Source: Polynucleobacter sp. AP-Latsch-80-C2
GTDB lineage: Bacteria; Pseudomonadota; Gammaproteobacteria; Burkholderiales; Burkholderiaceae
Length of the DNA: 64,000 nucleotides
Assembly (NCBI RefSeq): GCF_018882185.1
Contig: NZ_JACVOY010000004.1
Coordinates: forward strand, 62,001 to 126,000
Direction: 5' to 3'
Shown here: positions 26,954 through 36,668 of the stretch, piece by piece
How positions within the stretch are numbered: position 1 is the stretch's first letter
Layout of the letters: every line of letters starts with the position of its first letter
Program-made: the position numbers and the translations under genes
Notes under the pieces: generated by a model
Database searches by the model: none
What the model was told of the DNA's origin: nothing
What the model saw: only the letters and a program-made list of their open reading frames with translations

Positions 26954-27859
26954 TTAAAGATAACTTTGCAAAAGGCGCAAGAAGCGCTTGCTTCGTTTTA
27001 ATAATCTGGACGGCAAAGACTTGGTGGGGGCGCCAAAATCTAATTCAGATTCCCAAGCGGATTGATAAATCACGCCCATAAAGTTTTGTTTTAACTTCTC
27101 TTGAGTCTCACCTAAGCGACGCGAGAGATAGTAATGCCAGTCGTAGTGATAAATCCGGAACAAGGGTTCAATCATTCGCACTGGAATAGCTTGGTATTTA
27201 AGTAAAGTCTCACCATAGATCAGGGTCTCGGGATGCTCTGGGGTAATGAGATCCCAAAGGGTCATGCCCTTAGGTTGCAAATACTGCTGGTCCAAAGACT
27301 CCCATACTTTAGCCGACCAAATAAAGGGGGCTGGAGCGCAGTAGTAGTTAGGACCAACCCTGCCAAATAAGGCTTTGACGGTTTCAGCCTCTTTGCGCAA
27401 TTCTTTTTCAACCCGAAGATGGCCACGATTTGTTGCTATCTGGAACAGCTCTTTATTTTGATGGAGGACGGTATATGGCAACCCATCAGGCGCCAGGAAA
27501 TCTGCCTTACCAAAATCCCGAATAAAAATGCTATCGGAATCAATGCATAAATAATTACTTGCGAGACCCAATCTCCAAAATTCAGACTTAATGACTTGTT
27601 GAGCGATACCACCGGATCTCGTCTTCTGAATATCTTTTGGAGCACGAGGATTTGCTTGCACGATCGTCTCATCAGCAATCCACTGATAACCCTGGTTCTC
27701 GCCCAAGAGTGCAAATAAGATATCTCGGTCTTCTAGTGGGGTGGAGATATAAAAAGGAATCGATTCAATATTGTGTTTACGAATGGATTCGAGTAAACGC
27801 TTTACGCGCAACAAATCTCGTCGATACGATTTGCAATATAGAACGAAATCCACTGCCAT
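26954..27859 (-). CDS. DUF6492-like putative glycosyltransferase
   Basis: I match this 301-residue protein to DUF6492-type proteins rather than a classical GT family. It begins AVDFVLYCKSYRRDLLRVKRLL and has a DxD-like NYLCIDSDSIFIRDF (about residues 105-120) that could hold a metal-nucleotide sugar as in GT-A folds, plus conserved-looking GPNYYCAPAPFIWSAKVWESL. It lies between galE (start codon adjoining the galE stop) and the GT2 gene, which supports a glycan role. Enzyme activity is unproven. Confidence 0.65.
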   Translation of the reverse strand: MAVDFVLYCKSYRRDLLRVKRLLESIRKHNIESIPFYISTPLEDRDILFALLGENQGYQWIADETIVQANPRAPKDIQKTRSGGIAQQVIKSEFWRLGLASNYLCIDSDSIFIRDFGKADFLAPDGLPYTVLHQNKELFQIATNRGHLRVEKELRKEAETVKALFGRVGPNYYCAPAPFIWSAKVWESLDQQYLQPKGMTLWDLITPEHPETLIYGETLLKYQAIPVRMIEPLFRIYHYDWHYYLSRRLGETQEKLKQNFMGVIYQSAWESELDFGAPTKSLPSRLLKRSKRFLRLLQSYL

Positions 27860-28870
27860 TTAAGATTCGTAACCCATTGGGTTTTGAGATTGCCAGCGCC
27901 AACTATCGGCACACATTTGCCCTAAATTACGACGCGCTTTCCAACCGAGTAATTTTTCAGCCAAGGAAGGATCTGCATAGCAAGTAGCGATATCACCTGG
28001 CCTTCTATCCACCACTTGATAAGGAATAGGGCGACCTACGACATCACCGTAGGCCTTGAGTACATCCATCACGCTATAGCCTTGACCAGTTCCCAAGTTC
28101 ACCGTCAAGGAATCGCGCCCAGCCAATAAATATTCCACAGCCTTCACGTGCGCCTGCGCCAAATCCACCACATGGATGTAGTCTCTAACGCCCGTGCCAT
28201 CAGGGGTAGACCAGTCATTCCCATACACCTTGAGCTCAGGCATTCTGCCAGCTGCAACACGCGCAACTAATGGCGTGAGATTGTTTGGAATGCCTTGAGG
28301 ATCTTCACCAATCATTCCAGACTCATGTGCGCCCACAGGATTGAAGTAACGCAAATACGCTACGCGCCAACTAGGATCAGATACCTCTAAGTCACGTAGG
28401 ACCTGCTCACTCATCAGTTTGGTTTGACCATAGGGATTGGTCGGCTGTACTGGTGAGGATTCATTAATGGGCACCACACTAGGGTCACCATAGACCGTTG
28501 CGGAAGAACTAAAAACAAAATTCTTGCAGTTGTTTTCCTGCATCACTTCTAAAAGGGTAAAAAGGCCTGCGAGATTATTTTGGTAATAACGCAATGGCTG
28601 CGCAACGGACTCGCCAACTGCTTTTAGGGCGGCAAAATGAATCACGCCCTTGATTGGATATTTTTTGAAGACAGTTTCTAAAAAAGCTTTATCGCAAACA
28701 TTGCCTTCGATAAATTCTAATTTTTGGCCAGCGAGAGACTCGATCCGAGATAAAGCCAATGGGCTGGAATTAATAAAATTGTCTAGACCAATAACGCGAT
28801 TGCCTGCGAGCAGCAATTCAAGCCATGTATGTGAGCCTATATAGCCAGTGGCACCCGTTAAAAGAATCAT
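27860..28870 (-). CDS. galE: UDP-glucose 4-epimerase
   Basis: Interconverts UDP-glucose and UDP-galactose, giving the galactose donor. The 336-residue SDR enzyme has LLTGATGYIGSHTWLELL, the catalytic region FSSSATVYGDP with YxxxK in NPYGQTKLMSEQ, RYFNPVGAHESGMIGEDPQGIPNNL and the C-terminal DIATCYADPSLAEKLLGWKA. It is the first gene of a reverse-strand run galE-DUF6492-GT2 and is divergent from the ligase-like gene with 134 bases between. Confidence 0.95.
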   Translation of the reverse strand: MILLTGATGYIGSHTWLELLLAGNRVIGLDNFINSSPLALSRIESLAGQKLEFIEGNVCDKAFLETVFKKYPIKGVIHFAALKAVGESVAQPLRYYQNNLAGLFTLLEVMQENNCKNFVFSSSATVYGDPSVVPINESSPVQPTNPYGQTKLMSEQVLRDLEVSDPSWRVAYLRYFNPVGAHESGMIGEDPQGIPNNLTPLVARVAAGRMPELKVYGNDWSTPDGTGVRDYIHVVDLAQAHVKAVEYLLAGRDSLTVNLGTGQGYSVMDVLKAYGDVVGRPIPYQVVDRRPGDIATCYADPSLAEKLLGWKARRNLGQMCADSWRWQSQNPMGYES

Positions 28871-29004
28871 TGCAATTTGTCCGCCAATGTAAACACTTAA
28901 TTAACTCGGAAATACTGGAAACCTCATCCATCATCAACCCCCGAGCGGATCGATAAAGGGGTGAGAAGCTGATTTTCCCAATTTAGCCGTTATTATTTGA
29001 TTAT

Positions 29005-30384
29005 ATGAAACCTATAGGCTCAAACCGCTCTTTCTCTATTTTGAGCGCCTTGATCATCTTTATCAGCAGTGCTTTGCTGGCCGTATGGTCTCTCAGAAAT
29101 ACGATTGCCCTGCGTAATGCACTTTTAGCCATTGGCACCCTAACGGCCCTCTTTTTGCTTTGGCAATATTCAAAGCAGCGTAAGGCGCAGGCTGTCCACT
29201 CCCAAAGCCAGAGCCTTGGTCGCTATATGCCTCTTGCCCTCTGCTTTGTCATGCTGACCTGGGTTGTCATTCACTATGTGTTCTTTACTAGTGAGCCAGG
29301 GCAACAATTTCAAGAGCTCACCAGTACTTGGGTACGAGTGCTGGAGTCCCTTCTGATTGGAGCAGCCACTGGACTGGTATTGCGCAATCACCCGCAGCGC
29401 GCCCAATTTCTTTGGTTTGGTATTTTCTGTGGATTTCTCTACCTATTAGTCCATTACCTTGGAATGTATTTTCAGACCGGCCAAGCGTTCATGCCGAACT
29501 ATTATTTTTCGAGCCCCTTTGGTAACAAAATTAATACGGTATTAATGGGCGGCTTATTTATTAGCGCTATCTGCGGTTCTTCTGCTAGCGCCCTCATCGC
29601 TAATCGCCCGCAATACCCATGGCCAATCTATTGTTATTGGCTCTTAGGCGTATTAGCCATTTTGTTTGCCTTCACAACCATTATTGATACGCGCAATGGC
29701 GTTGGCGTTGGCATCATCTTGATAGCAAGCTGGGCACTCTATATTGGCGTCTCAAAATTACGACAGCAAATTCGCTCAAGCAAGCTCGATTGGAAAATGG
29801 GCTTAGCCGCATTAATTCCTGTGGTGTTGATAGCCATCTTTGTTCATCAACACCTGAGCATTAATCGTGGATGGAATCACTTTGTTGATGATGTCACCGT
29901 TGCCGTCAAAATTGATGAAGTGCCCAATTGGCAAGATGTTAAGAAGTATGGCTACCCCAGCACAGCCTCTGGTGAGCCTGTCTATCCAAATAATTATGAG
30001 AGGGCTGCCTGGGCAACTGCAGGTATTCATTCGATATCCAAAAACCCGCTGGGCTATGGAATGCTCGAGCACTCTTTAGGCAAGGTGATTCGTCAATCTT
30101 ATCCAGAAGCCATGATTCGCTCTTCTCACAGTGCCTGGATAGATCTTGGGTTGGCGTTCGGTATTCCAGGCTTAATCCTGACTCTAGGCGCCCTTCTTTC
30201 CACCATTGTTTTAGCCCTGAAAAGCAATTCAGCTAATCGCTTGGTGGTGATTTGGATTGCAGCGGACATCCTACTGACCTTCACGATTGCTGAAGTGAGT
30301 AGCAAACATACGATTGAGATTTTGTTCTTCTGTATCGCTTTGCTCAACACCATGCTGTTAGAGCAAGAAAGCACGAACAGCTAG
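29005..30384 (+). CDS. O-antigen ligase/polymerase-like membrane protein (WaaL or Wzy)
   Basis: A polytopic protein of 459 residues with about 10-12 hydrophobic segments and a large periplasmic loop in the second half (about residues 285-365). The loop and following segment contain ERAAWATAGIHSISKNPLGYGMLEHS and SHSAWIDLGLAFGIPGLILT, the conserved region of the O-antigen ligase/polymerase superfamily. WaaL joins O-antigen to lipid A core and Wzy polymerises repeats; the two are hard to tell apart from sequence, and only one such gene is present here. Its stop overlaps that of the WcaJ gene (CTAG). Confidence 0.78.
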   Translation: MKPIGSNRSFSILSALIIFISSALLAVWSLRNTIALRNALLAIGTLTALFLLWQYSKQRKAQAVHSQSQSLGRYMPLALCFVMLTWVVIHYVFFTSEPGQQFQELTSTWVRVLESLLIGAATGLVLRNHPQRAQFLWFGIFCGFLYLLVHYLGMYFQTGQAFMPNYYFSSPFGNKINTVLMGGLFISAICGSSASALIANRPQYPWPIYCYWLLGVLAILFAFTTIIDTRNGVGVGIILIASWALYIGVSKLRQQIRSSKLDWKMGLAALIPVVLIAIFVHQHLSINRGWNHFVDDVTVAVKIDEVPNWQDVKKYGYPSTASGEPVYPNNYERAAWATAGIHSISKNPLGYGMLEHSLGKVIRQSYPEAMIRSSHSAWIDLGLAFGIPGLILTLGALLSTIVLALKSNSANRLVVIWIAADILLTFTIAEVSSKHTIEILFFCIALLNTMLLEQESTNS

Positions 30385-31712
30385 TACGCGTTTTTATTGA
30401 CGAAGCCGCGGAAGATCGTAAAGAAAATAATCTTCAGATCCAACCAGAGGGACCAGTTTTCAATGTAATACAGATCATGCTCAATACGTGCATTGAGATC
30501 AGTATCACCACGCCAGCCATGAATTTGTGCCCAGCCGGTAATGCCGGCTTTGACCAAATGCTTCTTCATGTAATCCGGGATTTCTTTTTTGAACTGCTCT
30601 ACAAATACTGGGCGTTCTGGTCTTGGTCCCACAATCGACATCTTGCCTTGTAGGACATTAAAAAATTGTGGCAGCTCATCCAAGCTTGTGGAGCGCAACC
30701 ACTTAGAAAATGGTGTGACAGATTTACCTGCAGAGCCACCCCAAACCACTTTGCCGTCTTCCAGATCCACCGGCATGGATCTAAATTTATAGATCTCAAA
30801 GACTTCGCCGTTCCATCCCACTCGCTCTTGGCGGTATAAGACTGGGCCTGGAGAGCTCAGCTTGACACCAATCGCCAGAATCAACATCAGCGGACTAATC
30901 AGAATCAAAATCACAATGGATAAGAAAAAGTCTTCCATGGATTTGAGGAATAAATTCATGCCTGTCATGGGGGTGCCATACAGATCGATCATCTGCATAC
31001 CTAGTACTTCACTTACACCATGGTTAATTAAGCGGAATGAAAACCAATCCGGCACAAAACGAATGGTTGCAGTACTCATCTGCAAATGCTCCATTACCAT
31101 GCGCATCTGCGAGCCATCACCCATTGGCAATGCGAGCCAAATCTCATTGAGGGGCTGCCTAGCCAAATCCATTAATTTCTCAGCATCTAAATCTCGCAAC
31201 TGAGTCTGTACGCGATACCCTGACCAACGTGACTCATTGATGCGACGTGCGATTTCATCAGCGGTTCCACCAGATCCAACAATAGCAATATGCCTGAGAT
31301 TGATTCCCTTGCTGCGATAACGGCGTATCAACACATAACTAAATAATCGACTGCCACATAAAACAAACAAGCTGATGGTGGCCCAAGAACCCAACCAAAG
31401 TCGTGAATACATTTCGGTGGATTTACTAAATACCAACCAAATCAGAATCAAAATCCAAGTCTTCAACACACCACTGGCTACTTGACCGAAGAGCGCCATG
31501 AGATTGCCGCCACGCCATGATCGATAAGCGCGATTGGTTAAAAACAAATACGCCAAACTCGCTAGCAACATTAAAGACGCATAGCGCTGCAGATCTAGAT
31601 CTGGGTCTTTGAAATACTGAATAGCAAAGAACGTACAAAGCCCCACCAAATTGATGGTGACAAAATCAAAGATGCGAATCAGATAGGAATTAATCAGGAA
31701 GGATGCAGCCAT
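30381..31712 (-). CDS. Undecaprenyl-phosphate hexose-1-phosphate transferase (WcaJ/WbaP type)
   Basis: Starts repeat-unit synthesis by moving a sugar phosphate, often glucose 1-phosphate, to undecaprenyl phosphate. The 443-residue protein has four N-terminal membrane helices (residues 10-130), a cytosolic Rossmann-like CoA-binding-like domain (AIVGSGGTADEIARRI), a fifth membrane segment (FLSIVILILISPLMLILAIGV) and the catalytic bacterial sugar transferase domain with KLSSPGPVLYRQERVGWNG, SLDELPQFFNVLQGKMSIVG and GPRPERPVF. Which sugar is used cannot be fixed by eye. Confidence 0.92.
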   Translation of the reverse strand: MAASFLINSYLIRIFDFVTINLVGLCTFFAIQYFKDPDLDLQRYASLMLLASLAYLFLTNRAYRSWRGGNLMALFGQVASGVLKTWILILIWLVFSKSTEMYSRLWLGSWATISLFVLCGSRLFSYVLIRRYRSKGINLRHIAIVGSGGTADEIARRINESRWSGYRVQTQLRDLDAEKLMDLARQPLNEIWLALPMGDGSQMRMVMEHLQMSTATIRFVPDWFSFRLINHGVSEVLGMQMIDLYGTPMTGMNLFLKSMEDFFLSIVILILISPLMLILAIGVKLSSPGPVLYRQERVGWNGEVFEIYKFRSMPVDLEDGKVVWGGSAGKSVTPFSKWLRSTSLDELPQFFNVLQGKMSIVGPRPERPVFVEQFKKEIPDYMKKHLVKAGITGWAQIHGWRGDTDLNARIEHDLYYIENWSLWLDLKIIFFTIFRGFVNKNAY

Positions 31713-31729
31713 CGTCGTATTTTGCAGTA

Positions 31730-32890
31730 CTACGCGATATTTAAGGAAAATTTGCGTAGCGCCACAATTACAGCCTCTACAGAAATTTGATCCATTAGGT
31801 AAGTTGGGTTTTCAGGATACTCAAAACCTAAATTCAGATAAGCGCCCCCTTCTTCCAGTCCCAGTCCCAATACCAGTGTGTTGCCTTGACTAGAATGACC
31901 GGGATAAATGGGGCCCCAACGATGAGGATTGGTTGGGCCATGCAAGGCGACCAATGGCTTTTCCAATAAAGCCGCCAGATGCATCGTGCCTGTATTTACC
32001 GCAACTACGCCAGATGACCCATTGAGATAGGCCGCGGTTGTCATGAGATTGGCTTTGCCTGCCAGATTGAGGAGAGAGTCTGGGGGCAGTCCATCCAGAA
32101 TTCGGATGATTTCTTGGCATAGGGGATCAGCACGATCCAGATCACCAGTACCGCCAGTAATCACCACACCATATCCAGAATCTATGATCCTGCAGGCTAG
32201 CGCCGCCCAGGAGGATGCTGGCCACTCACGCAATTCAAAATGATTCCCGCTGGCCCAGGGATGTAAAACTAGGTAAGGCTGCTTAATATTTAAGCAATCA
32301 ATGCTGGCAAAGGTCGAATAATCAATTGGAGGCATTGAAGTTGCCGCAATTCCCAGCGGAGCCAATAAAGCCCTGAAATTGTCTAATTCATGCACTTTTG
32401 GGCTATGTTTTACTGAAAAATCGTAAGAAAAGTGCCTATTTTGGTCTTTTGTCTCAAACCCGATCGTCCAGCGGGCTCCACTAAAAGTAGCAACTAAGGC
32501 CCCTATTCTGGGCCACTGAGAGGTATCGATCAAAATATCAACCGGATGAGCGCGCACCCGCTCAATTGCTGCTAAAGGCTGGGTAATCGGCACCAAAACC
32601 AGATCGTCAAAGCCAGTAATCAGATCAAAGGCAGCAGCATTGGCTGAAGTAGCAAAAACAGTGATTTTTGAGCCAGGATAGGCTTTACGCAGGTCCGCAA
32701 TCAAGGATGAGGCTAATAAGGCATCCCCGATGGCAGCAAAAATGCAGAGGCCAATGCTTTGAATTTGCTCGGGTTTTGCCCTTTTGGACCTCAAAAGCGA
32801 TAGCCCAAACAAAATGGGCACGCCAATCCAGCGGTCAAGCTTGCGCAAGACCCCTCTACCGCGTTCCGCTTTTACAGGCAAAGCCACCAA
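31730..32890 (-). CDS. Family 9 glycosyltransferase (heptosyltransferase-like)
   Basis: A GT-B protein of 386 residues with an ADP-heptose:LPS heptosyltransferase-like layout: N-terminal GLCIFAAIGDALLASSLIADL, middle PYLVLHPWASGNHFELREWP and C-terminal NLAGKANLMTTAAYLNGSSG with VAVNTGTMHLAALLEKPLVALHGPTNPHRWGP. A 40-residue basic/hydrophobic N-terminal extension precedes the fold. The start is TTG (32890) or GTG (32887); AGGA lies 6-9 bases upstream. It may add a core heptose or another heptose-like residue. Confidence 0.82.
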   Translation of the reverse strand: MVALPVKAERGRGVLRKLDRWIGVPILFGLSLLRSKRAKPEQIQSIGLCIFAAIGDALLASSLIADLRKAYPGSKITVFATSANAAAFDLITGFDDLVLVPITQPLAAIERVRAHPVDILIDTSQWPRIGALVATFSGARWTIGFETKDQNRHFSYDFSVKHSPKVHELDNFRALLAPLGIAATSMPPIDYSTFASIDCLNIKQPYLVLHPWASGNHFELREWPASSWAALACRIIDSGYGVVITGGTGDLDRADPLCQEIIRILDGLPPDSLLNLAGKANLMTTAAYLNGSSGVVAVNTGTMHLAALLEKPLVALHGPTNPHRWGPIYPGHSSQGNTLVLGLGLEEGGAYLNLGFEYPENPTYLMDQISVEAVIVALRKFSLNIA

Positions 32891-33095
32891 TATTTATCCT
32901 TGGTATTTCTAAAAATCGATTATCAAGCTCAGTAAATGGCTTTATTACTCTAGCGCCGATTTACTAAATCTTCCATCCCATTGTATTTGCTTGTGTTTCT
33001 CATGGCTGACTAGCCTGAAGTTGGCATTTAAAACAATTTACAATAGCGCATTTACTGCGTATTTAACTGTTTAATCCAAATATAAGAAAACCCCC

Positions 33096-34187
33096 ATGTC
33101 AAAATCAAAAGTTGCCCTGATTACAGGTATTACTGGCCAAGATGGTGCTTATTTAGCCGAGTTACTCCTTAAAAAGGGTTATGAAGTACACGGGATTAAA
33201 CGCCGCACCTCACTCTTTAATACTGATCGTATCGATCATCTTTACCATGACCCGCACATCGAGGGTAATAAATTAACCCTGCATCATGGTGACTTAACTG
33301 ATTCTTCTTGCCTCATTCGCATCATTCAGCAAACTCAGCCTGACGAGATCTATAACTTAGCAGCGCAATCACACGTAGCGGTTTCTTTTGAAGAGCCTGA
33401 GTACACAGCGAACTCAGATGCACTTGGTGCACTGCGTATTTTGGAAGCGATTCGCATCCTCAAGTTAGAAAAGAAAACCCGTTTTTACCAAGCTTCGACT
33501 TCTGAGCTTTATGGCTTGGTCCAAGAAATTCCACAAAAAGAAACAACACCGTTCTACCCACGCTCCCCATATGCAGTAGCAAAACTCTACGCATACTGGA
33601 TCACTGTGAACTATCGCGAAGCCTATGGCATGTATGCGTGTAACGGTATCTTGTTTAACCACGAGAGCCCACTGCGCGGTGAGACTTTTGTTACACGAAA
33701 AATTACCCGTGCTCTTGCACGCATCAAACTCGGTTTGCAAGAGTGTTTATACCTTGGCAACCTAGATGCTCTGCGTGACTGGGGTCATGCCCGTGACTAT
33801 GTTGAGATGCAGTGGTTGATGCTCCAACAAGAACAAGCAGAAGATTTTGTGATTGCTACTGGCGTTCAGTACAGCGTGCGTCAATTTATTGACTACGCAG
33901 CTGAAGAGCTTGGCATGAAGATCACCTGGAAGGGCAAAGGCGTTGATGAGAAGGGTTATGACGCCGCTGGTAAGTGCATCGTAGCGGTTGATCCACGCTA
34001 CTTCCGCCCAACCGAAGTAGAGACCTTGCTCGGTGACGCTACTAAAGCAAAAGAAAAATTGGGTTGGGTTCCTGCAACTTCATTCCAAGATCTCGTTAAA
34101 GAGATGGTGCGCGAAGACCTGATGGGTGCCGAGCGTGATGAGCTCGTGAAGAAACACGGCTACACCACACTGAATCGAAATGAATAA
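33096..34187 (+). CDS. gmd: GDP-mannose 4,6-dehydratase
   Basis: First committed step to GDP-L-fucose. The 363-residue SDR protein has [63 protein letters not shown] and the YxxxK motif in [22 protein letters not shown], all typical of Gmd. The fcl start overlaps its 3' end by 8 bases. The 205-base spacer before it, shared with the divergent GT9 gene, is the longest non-coding stretch of the window and presumably holds promoters for both, though I see no clear boxes. Confidence 0.97.
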   Translation: MSKSKVALITGITGQDGAYLAELLLKKGYEVHGIKRRTSLFNTDRIDHLYHDPHIEGNKLTLHHGDLTDSSCLIRIIQQTQPDEIYNLAAQSHVAVSFEEPEYTANSDALGALRILEAIRILKLEKKTRFYQASTSELYGLVQEIPQKETTPFYPRSPYAVAKLYAYWITVNYREAYGMYACNGILFNHESPLRGETFVTRKITRALARIKLGLQECLYLGNLDALRDWGHARDYVEMQWLMLQQEQAEDFVIATGVQYSVRQFIDYAAEELGMKITWKGKGVDEKGYDAAGKCIVAVDPRYFRPTEVETLLGDATKAKEKLGWVPATSFQDLVKEMVREDLMGAERDELVKKHGYTTLNRNE

Positions 34188-35121
34188 AACAGCAAAGATT
34201 TATGTAGCAGGTCATCGTGGGATGGTGGGTAGTGGTATTACCCGCCTACTCAAATCCCGTGGCTATGAAAATGTCATTACCCGCACACACGCTGAGCTTG
34301 ACCTTTTAAATCAAGCGGCTGTTCATGCTTTTCTCAATACTGAAAAGCCTGACTACATCTTTATCGCCGCAGCAAAAGTGGGCGGTATTCAAGCGAACAA
34401 TATTTACCGCGCTGATTTTATTTATCAAAACTTGATGATTGAGTGTAATCTGACTCATGGTGCTTATCAAGCCGGCATTAATAATTTGATGTCTTTAGGC
34501 TCAAGCTGTATTTATCCAAGAGACTGCCCACAGCCGATCAAAGAAGAGTATTTATTGACTGGCCCATTGGAACAAACCAATGAGCCTTACGCTTTGGCAA
34601 AAATCGCTGGTATTAAGTTGTGTGAGAACTACAACCGCCAGTACGGCACCAAGTATGTGAGCGTCATGCCAACCAACCTCTATGGTCCTGGCGATAACTA
34701 TGATTTGAACAACTCACACGTTCTTCCTGCACTGATCCGCAAGGCGCATGAAGCGAAGTTACGCAAAGACCCCCATTTAATGGTTTGGGGATCAGGCAAG
34801 CCTCGTCGCGAGTTCTTACATGTGGATGATATGGCCCGAGCTTGCGTCCAACTTATGGAACAAGGTTATGACGGCTCTTTTGTGAACATTGGTTGTGGCA
34901 ATGACATCACCATTCGCGAATTAGTGGAAGAAGTGGTCGCAGTCGTTGGTTTTGAAGGGGAATTGCAGTTTGATACCTCCAAACCCGATGGCACACCCCA
35001 AAAACTACTCGATGTGAGCAAAGCCAATGCCCTTGGCTGGAAGGCTGAAATCGCCCTTCGCCCTGGTATCCAGGATGCCTATAACTGGTTCTTGGAGCAT
35101 GTGGCGCCGACTTTGAAGTAA
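34180..35121 (+). CDS. fcl: GDP-L-fucose synthase
   Basis: Epimerises and reduces GDP-4-keto-6-deoxymannose to GDP-L-fucose using NADPH. The 313-residue SDR has [43 protein letters not shown], the YxxxK motif in [16 protein letters not shown] and [13 protein letters not shown]. It is translationally coupled to gmd. GDP-fucose serves the GT10 and GT11 genes 9-10 kb away. Confidence 0.97.
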   Translation: MNKTAKIYVAGHRGMVGSGITRLLKSRGYENVITRTHAELDLLNQAAVHAFLNTEKPDYIFIAAAKVGGIQANNIYRADFIYQNLMIECNLTHGAYQAGINNLMSLGSSCIYPRDCPQPIKEEYLLTGPLEQTNEPYALAKIAGIKLCENYNRQYGTKYVSVMPTNLYGPGDNYDLNNSHVLPALIRKAHEAKLRKDPHLMVWGSGKPRREFLHVDDMARACVQLMEQGYDGSFVNIGCGNDITIRELVEEVVAVVGFEGELQFDTSKPDGTPQKLLDVSKANALGWKAEIALRPGIQDAYNWFLEHVAPTLK

Positions 35122-35184
35122 GAAATAGTAATAAAAAGCTGGAAAAACCAGAAACGCAGCTTAAACAATCAAAGTAATATTCCT

Positions 35185-35210
35185 AGGGGTCCATGTGGCC
35201 CCTTTTCTTT
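35185..35210 (+). terminator. Intrinsic terminator after gmd-fcl
   Basis: AGGGGTCCA and TGGCCCC can pair with one bulged T, followed by TTTTCTTT. It lies about 65 bases after the fcl stop and just before manC, so manC probably has its own promoter or depends on read-through. Confidence 0.65.
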
Positions 35211-35225
35211 AGGTAAAATTTGTCC

Positions 35226-36659
35226 ATGAAACTGAACTTTTCGATGGTAATCATTTGTGGGGGAGCAGGCTCCCGTTTGTGGCCCGTGTCCCGTGAAAAC
35301 CGTCCAAAGGTTTTTATGCCGGTTGCTAGCCAACAGTCACTCCTTAGTGAAACTGCCAATCGCATTAGTTCTTCCAATCCCTGGCTTTGTGTTGTCACTT
35401 CAGAAAGCCTTGGTTTCCAAGTTCAAGCGGACTTAAAAGATTCTGAGCAAGAAGCCAATCTCACCATCATTGAACCCCTGCGTCGCAATACTGCGCCGGC
35501 CGTTCTCTTTGCCGCGCTAGCAGCTAAAAATGCCGGGCGTGGCGATGTGCCGATGTTGGTTCTGCCAGCTGACCACGTTATTCATGACAAAGTTGGTTTT
35601 GAAATGGCTGTTGCTAAAGCGGTTGATTTTGCAATGGCAGGAAATCTGGTTACTTTTGGCATTCCACCAACCCATGCAGAAACGGGCTATGGCTATTTGA
35701 AACTGGGCAACCCTGCCCGCACTCCTGGAAATGCAGAAGGTCGCATTGTTGAGCAGTTTGTTGAAAAGCCAGCCATGGCTTTAGCAGAGCAATATGTTGC
35801 TGCCGGAAATTTCCACTGGAACTCAGGCATGTTCTGTTTCACGCCAAACACCTTACTTAAAGTAGCTAATGACATTGCGCCAACTTTGTCTAAGCAAGTA
35901 GAAGCTTGCTGGGCAGCAAGCAAACCTGCAAGTGGCACAGATTCATTCACATTAGATAAAGCTACTATGACGGCCATCGAAGATATTTCTCTCGATTACG
36001 CCATTATGGAAAAAGCGCCTAATGTCGTTTCTGTTAATGCCAGTTTTGACTGGGATGACGTTGGCTCATGGGACGCTATGGCTAAGCACTTTCCAGAAGA
36101 TGAGAGTGGCAACGCCGCTGAAGGCAAGGCCATCTTTATTGACTCTAAAAACAACTTTGTTTTTGGTCGCGAGCGCTTGATTGCTGCTGTTGGAATAGAT
36201 AATCTCATCATCGTTGATACCCCAGATGCTTTACTAGTCAGCGCCAAAGGTAATTCTCAGTCGATTAAAAAAGTTGTCGATGCTCTGAATAAAGATAAAG
36301 ATGAGCGCGCTATCTATCACAGCACAGTACACCGCCCATGGGGTACTTACACCGTGATCGAAGAAGGTCCCGACTATAAGATCAAGCGCATTGTGGTCAA
36401 TCCAGGCGGCAAACTGTCATTGCAAATGCACCATCACCGCAATGAACATTGGGTCGTAATCACTGGCAAAGCTGAAATTGTTAATGGTGAAAAGGTTCTG
36501 CACCTCAATGCCAATGAGTCGACTTATATTCCGAAAGAAACGCAGCATCGATTGACGAACTTGGGTGACACACCTTTAGTCATCATTGAAGCTCAGGTAG
36601 GCGACTACTTAGGCGAAGATGATATTGTGCGTTTCGAAGATCAATACGGTAGAGCTTAA
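35226..36659 (+). CDS. manC: Mannose-1-phosphate guanylyltransferase / mannose-6-phosphate isomerase
   Basis: Makes GDP-mannose, the substrate for Gmd. The product of about 477 residues has an N-terminal nucleotidyltransferase domain (CGGAGSRLWPVSRENRPKVF, a variant of the usual GGSGTRLWPLSR motif; LPADHVIHD; FVEKPAMALAEQYV; WNSGMFCFTP) and a C-terminal cupin isomerase domain (about 360-477) with RPWGTYTVIEEGPDYKIKRI and LSLQMHHHRNEHWVVITG. ATG at 35226 is used; TTG at 35220 is an alternative. No phosphomannomutase gene is in the window. Convergent with a glycosyltransferase gene. Confidence 0.93.
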   Translation: MKLNFSMVIICGGAGSRLWPVSRENRPKVFMPVASQQSLLSETANRISSSNPWLCVVTSESLGFQVQADLKDSEQEANLTIIEPLRRNTAPAVLFAALAAKNAGRGDVPMLVLPADHVIHDKVGFEMAVAKAVDFAMAGNLVTFGIPPTHAETGYGYLKLGNPARTPGNAEGRIVEQFVEKPAMALAEQYVAAGNFHWNSGMFCFTPNTLLKVANDIAPTLSKQVEACWAASKPASGTDSFTLDKATMTAIEDISLDYAIMEKAPNVVSVNASFDWDDVGSWDAMAKHFPEDESGNAAEGKAIFIDSKNNFVFGRERLIAAVGIDNLIIVDTPDALLVSAKGNSQSIKKVVDALNKDKDERAIYHSTVHRPWGTYTVIEEGPDYKIKRIVVNPGGKLSLQMHHHRNEHWVVITGKAEIVNGEKVLHLNANESTYIPKETQHRLTNLGDTPLVIIEAQVGDYLGEDDIVRFEDQYGRA

Positions 36660-36668
36660 ATCTTAGGT

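Noticed and set aside
32891..33095. Promoter boxes for gmd and the divergent GT9 gene
   Set aside because: TACAAT occurs near 33043, but no acceptable -35 box stands 16-18 bases upstream; other pairs were no better than chance.
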